Made by a program: the position numbers and the translations under genes. DNA of 35,044 bases from Streptomyces adustus. GTDB lineage: Bacteria; Actinomycetota; Actinomycetes; Streptomycetales; Streptomycetaceae. The DNA lies in contig NZ_VJZD01000084.1 of assembly GCF_009377175.1 (NCBI RefSeq), positions 1 to 35,044 of the forward strand, written 5' to 3'. This document shows positions 29,653-35,044 of the stretch, piece by piece. The notes beneath the pieces are model-generated. The model saw only the letters and a list, made by a program, of their open reading frames with translations. It was not told the DNA's origin and made no database searches. How positions within the stretch are numbered: position 1 is the stretch's first letter; each line of letters opens with the position of its first letter.

Positions 29653-30348
29653 TCAAGCCACCTTGCCGTCGGACCGCCGGCGCACCATCTCGGTGATCCA
29701 GACCGGGGCGAAAGGAGAGGTGCAGCCCGGGGAGGTCGGGTAGTCCTTGAGCACCTCCAGACGCTCGCCGATGGCGACGGCGCGAGCGCGGTGCTCGGCG
29801 TGCTCGATGCCGATCTGCGCCAGACAGTTGTTCATCGCCCACTGCAACCGTTCCGGGGCGTCCTTCATCTCCGTCTCGATGACGTCGAGCAGTCCGGTCA
29901 GGTCGAGACCCTCGGGCTTCTTCGTCACCCGCTCCGAGGTCAGTGCCCAGCCGGCGCTCGCGACCACCGGATCCGGATCGGCGAACCAGGCCAGGCGCAG
30001 CTCCTCGGCGTGCGGGTTCTTCTTCACCACATAGTTCACGAGCCAGTCGTGCACCTTCGGTGAGCGTGCCTGGCGCATCATGCCGTCCAGCTCGTCGCGC
30101 CCGAACGCCTTCGGGCGACAGACGAGCAGCGCCAGCAGCCGCGCGGCGGTGTCGTCCGTCGCCCACAGCTCCCGGGCGAGTTCCTGCTGGGTCCTGAGGC
30201 GCTTGGCGAGGGCCCGCAGCTTGCCGAGGTTCACACCGTGATCGTCACCGTGTCTCTCGTTCACGGCGCGGGCCCGCGGATCCTCCAGGGCGACCAGCTC
30301 GGCCATCACCTGGGCGAGCGTCGTCTCGTTCGGCGTGGTCTCGGCCAC
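29653..30348 (-). CDS. DNA alkylation repair protein (AlkD-like)
   Basis: The 231-residue protein is an all-helical HEAT-like protein of the DNA alkylation repair family. Characteristic stretches are KLRALAKRLRTQQELARELW, DTAARLLALLVCRP and YPTSPGCTSPFAPVWI at the end. AlkD relatives excise N3/N7-alkylated purines; actinobacterial members of this branch may instead be DNA-binding or of unknown activity. The GTG at 30348 is chosen because AGGAGG lies seven bases upstream; the in-frame GTG at 30399 is less likely. It follows the PPK2 gene after 66 bases on the same strand and may be co-transcribed. Confidence 0.82.
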   Translation of the reverse strand: MAETTPNETTLAQVMAELVALEDPRARAVNERHGDDHGVNLGKLRALAKRLRTQQELARELWATDDTAARLLALLVCRPKAFGRDELDGMMRQARSPKVHDWLVNYVVKKNPHAEELRLAWFADPDPVVASAGWALTSERVTKKPEGLDLTGLLDVIETEMKDAPERLQWAMNNCLAQIGIEHAEHRARAVAIGERLEVLKDYPTSPGCTSPFAPVWITEMVRRRSDGKVA

Positions 30349-30414
30349 CTCGGGCCCTCCTGTACGTCCGGTGCGGGCGAGCCTCACCCTACGCGGCACC
30401 GTCCGCGCGCACGC

Positions 30415-31299
30415 TCAGTGACCGTGGTCGTCCTCGCCCGCCTCCAGCAGGTTCGCGGCCGCGCCCACGATCCTCGGATCGGGGCTGCCGACGACGTCCG
30501 TGTCCTTGTCGGTGTAGTCGAAGCGGGCGAGGACGCTGCGCATGGCCTCGACCCGGGCCCGCTTCTTGTCGTTGCTCTTCACCACGGTCCAGGGCGCCTG
30601 CACGGTGTCCGTCTCGCGAAACATGGCGACCTTGGCGGCGGTGTAGTCGTCCCAGCGGTCGAGCGAGGCCAGGTCGATGGGGCTGAGCTTCCACTGCCGT
30701 ACGGGGTCGACCTGGCGGATCGTGAAGCGGGTGCGCTGCTCGCCCCGCGACACCGAGAACCAGAACTTGATCAGGTCCACTCCGTCGTCGACGAGCATCC
30801 GCTCGAACCCGGGCGCCTGCCGCATGAAGCGCCGGTACTCGTCGTCCGTGCAGAAGCCCATGACCCGCTCGACGCCGGCCCGGTTGTACCAGGAGCGGTC
30901 GAACATGACGATCTCGCCCGCCGTCGGCAGATGCTCGACGTACCGCTGGAAGTACCACTGGCCGACCTCGCGCTCGGTCGGCTTCTCCAGGGCCACCACC
31001 CGGGCGCCCCGCGGGTTGAGATGCTCGGTGAAGCGCTTGATCGTGCCGCCCTTGCCGGCCGCGTCGCGCCCTTCGAAGACGATGACCAGGCGGCGCCCGC
31101 TCTCCTTGATCCAGCTCTGGAGCTTCAGCAGCTCGATCTGCTGGAGCCGTTTGTGCCAGTCGTACTCCTTGCGCTCCATGCGCTCCTGGTACGGATAGTT
31201 CTCCCGCCAGGTGTCCACCGGGCTGCCGTCCGGTCCGAGCAGCACCGGATCGTCGTGGTCGCTGTAGTCGACGGTCATGCCCGCCAGCAGTGCTGTCAT
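30415..31299 (-). CDS. ppk2: Polyphosphate kinase 2 (PPK2)
   Basis: The 294-residue protein has the P-loop kinase fold of PPK2. Walker A is IVFEGRDAAGKGGTIKRF (about 73-90), the Walker B/lid region EIVMFDRSWYNRAGVERVMGF (about 128-148), and the conserved WKLSPIDLASLDRWDDYT follows. PPK2 transfers phosphate between polyphosphate and nucleoside di- or monophosphates; which nucleotide this one prefers cannot be read. The ATG at 31299 has GGAG seven bases upstream. It precedes the AlkD-like gene. The protein ends with an acidic/His tail (GEDDHGH). Confidence 0.93.
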   Translation of the reverse strand: MTALLAGMTVDYSDHDDPVLLGPDGSPVDTWRENYPYQERMERKEYDWHKRLQQIELLKLQSWIKESGRRLVIVFEGRDAAGKGGTIKRFTEHLNPRGARVVALEKPTEREVGQWYFQRYVEHLPTAGEIVMFDRSWYNRAGVERVMGFCTDDEYRRFMRQAPGFERMLVDDGVDLIKFWFSVSRGEQRTRFTIRQVDPVRQWKLSPIDLASLDRWDDYTAAKVAMFRETDTVQAPWTVVKSNDKKRARVEAMRSVLARFDYTDKDTDVVGSPDPRIVGAAANLLEAGEDDHGH

Positions 31300-31319
31300 C
31301 GTTTCTCTCCGCCTTGGTC

Positions 31320-31547
31320 TCAGTGGAACAGCGGCAGGATCGGATGGATTCCGTACGCGACCACCGCCGCGCGGACCGGGAGACCGGCCCCGGCCTGTGC
31401 GAGCCCGAGGACGTGAGTGCCGTCGCCGCCCCTCACACGGGTGGCCCCGACCTGAGGGATACCCAGGACACCGGGCGCGAAGACGACGCTTGCACCGAAG
31501 ACGGCTCCGATGCTCGCCGCTGTGACCTCACCGAGTGCGGTTTAGTC
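31320..31547 (-). pseudogene. Possible membrane-protein remnant
   Basis: Between a TAA around 31546 and a TGA at 31320-31322 a frame of about 74 codons reads in a protein-like way (SIGAVFGASVVFAPGVLG, HVLGLAQAGAGLPVRAAVV, AYGIHPILPLFH). It has two or three hydrophobic stretches but no start codon before the first. I cannot name the family. It may be a C-terminal fragment of a lost membrane gene; the evidence is only its hydrophobic, coherent sequence and the adjoining broken gene. Confidence 0.35.
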
Positions 31548-31609
31548 CGGTTCCATCGTACGAAACTCTTTTCGACCGTGACGGCGGTGCCGAGCTCGGC
31601 CGTGGACTC

Positions 31610-32064
31610 TCAGCCGTGGACCGGGAAGCAGGACTGGAACGCCAGGCGTGCGTCGGCCTCGTCCCCTATCCGGGCAAGGACCTCGTCGAGCGCCATGAAC
31701 TCCTCCCACACCGCCCGGCCGCTCGCCTCGGCCAACCGGGTCACGACGAGTTCCTCCAGGTCGGTGACGCGCTTGTTCTTCCAGATCTTGTCGGCGAGGC
31801 CGACCACCAGGTCCTCCAGACCGATGTGTCGTGGGTCGCCGCCCCGAAGAGCACCGCCTCCCGGTCGAAGGTCGCCGCGGGACAGCGCTGCTCCAGCCAG
31901 TCGACCAGCTGATGCGCGACGTCGTGGACGGCCCGCAGATGGGCCGCCAGTCGTGGCGGGCTGCCCAGGGACGACAGCAGTTCCACGACACGGTCCGGCA
32001 GGGTGCGCAGGCGCGGACCGACCTCGTCGGCCATGGCCCGCGCCAGGAGAGTGTGAGTCGACAC
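31610..32064 (-). pseudogene. HD-type phosphohydrolase with internal deletion and frameshift
   Basis: From the start at 32064 the frame reads an HD-hydrolase N-terminus (LLARAMADEVGPRLRTLPDR, AVHDVAHQLVDWLEQR, VLFGAATHD). After the catalytic-type HD it runs into a wrong frame (TSVWRTWW). One base off, the sequence continues as the C-terminal half: IGLEDLVVGLADKIWKNKRV, then TDLEELVVTRLAEASGRAVW, ending FQSCFPVHG at 31610. In intact relatives, as I recall them, about 50-60 residues separate the two parts. So a deletion between ACATCGG-like words removed the middle and shifted the frame. The metal-binding histidines of the missing part are gone, so it should be inactive. Confidence 0.78.
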
Positions 32065-32125
32065 CTCGTCAGATTAAGTGCGGCGGAACCCAGTTGTGCC
32101 AGTCGGTGCCGCGTCGTGCGCACGG

Positions 32126-32157
32126 GTGCCGGGCCGGGGCACGCCCCGGCCCGGCAC
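32126..32157. terminator. Perfect 14-bp GC hairpin
   Basis: The arm at 32126-32139 (starting GTGCCGGGCC) is exactly complementary to 32144-32157, with loop CACG. It lies just beyond the stop of the VOC-protein gene on the minus strand and is its likely terminator. Confidence 0.8.
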
Positions 32158-32161
32158 GGCC

Positions 32162-32566
32162 TCACGACGCCGTCGGCTCCTGCGAGTGGGTGTCGTAGGG
32201 CCGCGTGATGATCTCCATGCCGTGTCCGGCCGGATCCAGGAAGTACAGTCCGCGCCCACCGAAGTGGTGGTTGATCTCTCCGGGCTGCTTGCGATGCGGA
32301 TCGGCGTAGTACGTGATCCCGTCCTGCCGGATCCGCTCGAAGGCCGCGTCGAACTCCTCGTCCGAGACGAGGAACGCGTAGTGCTGCATGACGATCGACT
32401 CCGCCGGGACGGTGGCGAAGTCCAGGGTGACCCCGTTGCTGGTGGCCACCGGAACGAAGGGGCCCCACTCGGCCCCGGCCTCAAGGCCCAGGATGTGGGC
32501 CAGGAACTCGGCCGACTCCCGGTTGTCCCGGGCATGGACGATGGTGTGATTCAACTCGACTGACAT
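32162..32566 (-). CDS. VOC-superfamily (glyoxalase-fold) protein
   Basis: The 134-residue protein has two beta-alpha-beta-beta-beta modules. LNHTIVHARDNRESAEFLAH (5-24) starts the first with a possible metal-binding His, and GLYFLDPAGHGMEIITRPYD at the end carries the DPxGHxxEI signature with Glu. The middle includes INHHFGGRG. It could be a dioxygenase-like, resistance or isomerase protein, and the substrate cannot be told from sequence. The ATG at 32566 follows GGAGG by 10 bases. The gene stands alone, with a hairpin terminator downstream. Confidence 0.85.
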   Translation of the reverse strand: MSVELNHTIVHARDNRESAEFLAHILGLEAGAEWGPFVPVATSNGVTLDFATVPAESIVMQHYAFLVSDEEFDAAFERIRQDGITYYADPHRKQPGEINHHFGGRGLYFLDPAGHGMEIITRPYDTHSQEPTAS

Positions 32567-32743
32567 ATGTGGAATGCCTCCGCAAGGCAATCTCACGGGC
32601 GCCTCCATGCCTCACCCGGCCGGTGACCGACACGCGATGCCCTGCTTTCGATCCTAGGCGGCCCCGCCCGCAGCGTCGAGATCGGTTCCCGGGCGGTCCG
32701 CGGCGGCGGCCACCGGTCGGGCGGGGCAGGTCGTCCGGGCCGG

Positions 32744-33940
32744 TCAGACCGTCGTCCCGACCGCCGCGTCCGTCCGGGCCGCATCCCGTACGACGCCACG
32801 GCGCCGGGTCGGCATCCCGAGGGTCGGGTTGGCGACGGCCCAGGCCGCGCCCTTGCAGACCAGCTCCTTGTAGACGGCGGCCGACCGCCCGGTCAGCGCG
32901 GCCCGCACGGCGCGGTCGTCGGCGGTGACGTACTGGATCAGGCCTTCCCTGCGGCCCAGCGAGATGCACTGGTTGAAGTAGCGCAGCGGCACGTTCGGGA
33001 GCTTTCCGCCGGTGAGGCGGGCTGCGATGGCGTCGGCGGCCTGCCACGCCATGGGGGTGCCCGAGGCGCACGACATCCGCAGCGGCTTGTCGCCGGGGCC
33101 CGCCGCCATGGCCGCGTCCCCTACGGCGTACACGTCGGGGTGCGAGACCGAGCGCATGGTCGCGTCGACCACGATCTGTCCCGCGTCGGTGACCTCCAGG
33201 GCGGTGGCCGCGGAGATCGGGTGCACGGCGAAGCCGGTGGTCCACACGGTGACCGCGGCCGGAAGGGACGTACCGTCGGCGGTGGCGACCCGGTCGGCCG
33301 CGACCTCGGTGACGGCGGTGTGCTCGTGCACCGTGATGCCGAGCCCGTCGACGACCTTGCGCAGGTGCCGGCGCCCCTTCGGGGAGAGCCAGTCGCCGAG
33401 TCCGCCGCGGACGGCGAGGGCGACGTCGAGGTCCGGGCGGGCCTCGGCGAGCTCCGTCGCGAACTCCAGGCCGGTAAGACCGCCCCCGACCACGACCACG
33501 GGCTGTCCGGCGTCCAAACGGGCCAGGCGTTCGCGCAGCCGGAGCGCTCCGGGGCGGCCCGCGATCTCGTGGGCGTGCTCGGCCGTGCCGGGGACGCCCT
33601 GGGCGTTCCAGCCGCTGCCGAGGGCGTAGACGAGGGTGTCGTACGCCAGTTCCTCGGCGCCGTTCGCGCCGGTGACGGCGACGGACCTGCGCTCGACGTC
33701 GACACCGGTGACCTGCGCGAGCTTCAGTTCGACGCCGGTGCCCCCGAGCATCTCCCGGAAGGGCCGGAGCCTGAGGTCCTGGCCGGTCGCGAGCTGGTGC
33801 ATACGGACGCGCTCGACGAAGTCGGGCTCGGCGTTGACGAGCGTGACGGCGACGTCTTCGCGGCGCAGCCGCTTGGCGAGGCGCCCGGCGGCGATGGCGC
33901 CGGCGTATCCGGCGCCGAGGACGACGATGCGGTGCTGCAT
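32744..33940 (-). CDS. NDH-2-like FAD-dependent NAD(P) oxidoreductase
   Basis: The 398-residue protein has an FAD fold at the start (RIVVLGAGYAGAIAAGRLAKRL, about 4-25) and an NAD fold with VVVVGGGLTGLEFATELAEA (about 153-172). The FAD-binding end is DVYAVGDAAMA (about 275-285). Overall it resembles type-II NADH dehydrogenases and nitrite-reductase-like flavoproteins. It likely oxidises NAD(P)H and reduces a quinone or small acceptor; no membrane anchor helix is visible. The ATG at 33940 has AGGAG seven bases upstream; the open frame further upstream is excluded on this ground. It follows an ECF41-type sigma factor gene on the same strand, which is typical of that group's targets. Confidence 0.88.
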   Translation of the reverse strand: MQHRIVVLGAGYAGAIAAGRLAKRLRREDVAVTLVNAEPDFVERVRMHQLATGQDLRLRPFREMLGGTGVELKLAQVTGVDVERRSVAVTGANGAEELAYDTLVYALGSGWNAQGVPGTAEHAHEIAGRPGALRLRERLARLDAGQPVVVVGGGLTGLEFATELAEARPDLDVALAVRGGLGDWLSPKGRRHLRKVVDGLGITVHEHTAVTEVAADRVATADGTSLPAAVTVWTTGFAVHPISAATALEVTDAGQIVVDATMRSVSHPDVYAVGDAAMAAGPGDKPLRMSCASGTPMAWQAADAIAARLTGGKLPNVPLRYFNQCISLGRREGLIQYVTADDRAVRAALTGRSAAVYKELVCKGAAWAVANPTLGMPTRRRGVVRDAARTDAAVGTTV

Positions 33941-33993
33941 CTGCTGACTCCTGTCTTGAGCGGATTCGCCACTTGAACCGGGCGGCCCGCCGT

Positions 33994-34027
33994 TTCCTGA
34001 CAGGAACGCGTTGTGAAGCACCTCACA
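33994..34027. promoter_or_regulatory. Two palindromes between sigma-factor and oxidoreductase genes
   Basis: TTCCTG-A-CAGGAA (33994-34006) is a perfect odd palindrome. TGTGAAG-CA-CCTCACA (34012-34027) matches at six of seven arm positions. They lie 54-87 bases upstream of the oxidoreductase ATG and are candidate sites for its regulator or promoter. The reported ECF41 promoter words (TGTCACA then CGTC) are only partly matched here: TGTCAGG occurs, but CGTC at the right distance does not. Confidence 0.5.
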
Positions 34028-34054
34028 TGGCGGTCGGAAGGCCCGGAACGCCGG

Positions 34055-35002
34055 TCAGAAGGCGGCGTCGAGCAAGGGATCGCCGTGGTCGGTGGCGGCC
34101 CAGTGCCGGGTGAAGCGTTCGAGTTTGTCGGGGTTGACCTGGTTGCGGAACGCGGCGATGCCGTCGGCGGTGATCTCCAGGCACATCACGCCGATGACCC
34201 GCTCGTCGAGGACCGCCACGAGGGCGGGCTCGCCGTTGACGGTCGTGGCGTGGACCACCGGCGATCCGCCGACCAGGGAACGCTTGGCCTTGCTGGGCTT
34301 GAACAGCCCGCGCATGAAGGTCGCGACCGCGAGAGCACCCTCGAACGCCTTGGCGCGGGCCGGCACCTTCCCGCCGCCGTCGCCGATCGCGACGGCGTCC
34401 TGGGTGAGCAACCGGACGAGCTGATCGGTCCGGCCGCTGGTGGCGGCCGCGAGGAACTCCTCGATGATCCGCCGGGCGGCGGCCTCGTCGATCTCGGTGC
34501 GGGCCTTGCCTTCGACGACGTGCTTCTTGGCGCGGTGGAAGATCTGCTGGCTGGCGCCCTCGGTGATGTCGAGGATCTCGGCGATCTCCCGGTGCGGGTA
34601 GGCGAAGGCCTCGCGCAGCACGTACACCGCCCGCTCGCCGGGAGAGAGCCGCTCCAGCAGGGCGAGGACCGCGAACGAGACCGATTCGCGCTGTTCGGCG
34701 GTGTCGGCCGGGCCGAGCATCGGGTCCCCGGCGAGCAGCGGCTCGGGCAGCCACTCACCCACGTACGTCTCACGCCGTGCGCGGGCCGAGGTGAGCTGGT
34801 TGAGGCACAGATGCGTGAGCACCTTCGTCAGCCAGGCCTCGGGGACCTCGATCCGGTCGAGGTCGGCGGCCTGCCAGCGCAGATACGTCTCCTGCACGGC
34901 GTCCTCGGCCTCGCTCGCGGAGCCGAGCAGACGGTAGGCGATGGCCGCCAGGCGCGGCCTGGAGGCTTCGAACCGGTCCACGTCGTTCATGGTCAGGGCC
35001 AT
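34055..35002 (-). CDS. sigJ: ECF sigma factor with SnoaL-like C-terminal domain (ECF41, SigJ-like)
   Basis: The 315-residue sigma factor has region 2 (about 10-75, AYRLLGSASEAEDAVQETYLRW) and region 4 (about 115-165, RAVYVLREAFAYPHREIAEIL). After them comes a SnoaL-like domain (about 175-305) that replaces a separate anti-sigma factor. The ECF41 markers are present: WLPEPL in the linker, DGGGKV, and NPDKL near the end. In that group the C-terminal domain itself controls activity. The target is usually an adjacent oxidoreductase or decarboxylase gene, here the NDH-2-like gene. The ATG at 35002 has AGGA eight bases upstream. Its promoter lies outside the window. The gene symbol is by similarity to mycobacterial SigJ. 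Confidence 0.92.
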   Translation of the reverse strand: MALTMNDVDRFEASRPRLAAIAYRLLGSASEAEDAVQETYLRWQAADLDRIEVPEAWLTKVLTHLCLNQLTSARARRETYVGEWLPEPLLAGDPMLGPADTAEQRESVSFAVLALLERLSPGERAVYVLREAFAYPHREIAEILDITEGASQQIFHRAKKHVVEGKARTEIDEAAARRIIEEFLAAATSGRTDQLVRLLTQDAVAIGDGGGKVPARAKAFEGALAVATFMRGLFKPSKAKRSLVGGSPVVHATTVNGEPALVAVLDERVIGVMCLEITADGIAAFRNQVNPDKLERFTRHWAATDHGDPLLDAAF

Positions 35003-35044
35003 GAGCTGGATCCTAGGGCCTTCCTGTCGTCCGCCCTGAGGGCG

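Noticed and set aside
1..35044. Prophage, insertion sequence or CRISPR array
   Set aside because: No transposase, integrase, capsid, Cas gene or regularly spaced repeat was found. The tandem repeats present are short and lie inside coding sequence or beside stop codons.

Overview
The window is high-GC (low-70s % by eye) actinobacterial chromosome, most likely Streptomyces. The signs are strong third-position G/C bias, frequent GTG and TTG starts, GGAGG-type ribosome sites alternating with apparently leaderless starts, and families typical of the genus. About 35 genes look intact. There are also four or five broken genes, one tRNA-like element, several hairpin terminators and well-defined operators. 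I see no transposase, integrase, phage gene or CRISPR array.

Layout. 1-3.8 kb: minus-strand genes for a membrane-anchored glutaredoxin-like protein, a small hypothetical, an MFS exporter, a small membrane protein and an AraC-type regulator. 3.87-4.2 kb: a gene graveyard in which an amidase N-terminal stub (+) abuts an internally deleted formaldehyde dehydrogenase (-), followed by an intact amidase. 5.9 kb: a secreted lysozyme-like (SLT) protein. 6.4-11.3 kb: a lipid/glycerophosphate cluster of GlpD, TetR, an alkyl-DHAP-synthase-like flavoenzyme and a diacylglycerol-kinase-like enzyme, in the order I recall for Rv2249c-Rv2252 of Mycobacterium tuberculosis. 11.6 kb: a secreted Gly-rich protein behind an AT-rich repeat-bearing leader. 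12.4-17.1 kb: a berberine-bridge-type oxidase and a complete P450 operon (ferredoxin, ferredoxin reductase, P450). 17.5 kb: a GAP/Sap-type membrane protein.

18.2-23.8 kb is the most unusual part. It is a tightly coupled four-gene operon of leucine-rich-repeat protein, ankyrin protein with an acidic repeat tail, MoxR-type AAA+ ATPase, and HExxH metallopeptidase-like/VWA protein. Every junction is a 4-base start/stop overlap (TTGA, GTGA, GTGA). It lies beside a tRNA-like gene with a poor anticodon arm. MoxR-VWA pairs with accessory recognition modules recall ATP-dependent chaperone or conflict systems, so this is my best candidate for an undescribed system.

24-28.9 kb: GNAT, a TetR/small-membrane-protein pair with two matching 16-bp operators, a DMT transporter remnant, an MFS exporter divergent from a MarR regulator, and a nitroreductase. 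29-35 kb: a DUF1036-like protein, AlkD-like DNA alkylation repair protein, PPK2, a deleted HD-hydrolase gene, a VOC protein, an NDH-2-like flavoprotein and an ECF41/SigJ-type sigma factor that probably controls it. Coordinates, motifs and repeats were read directly from the sequence. Family names rest on motif recognition without database searches.
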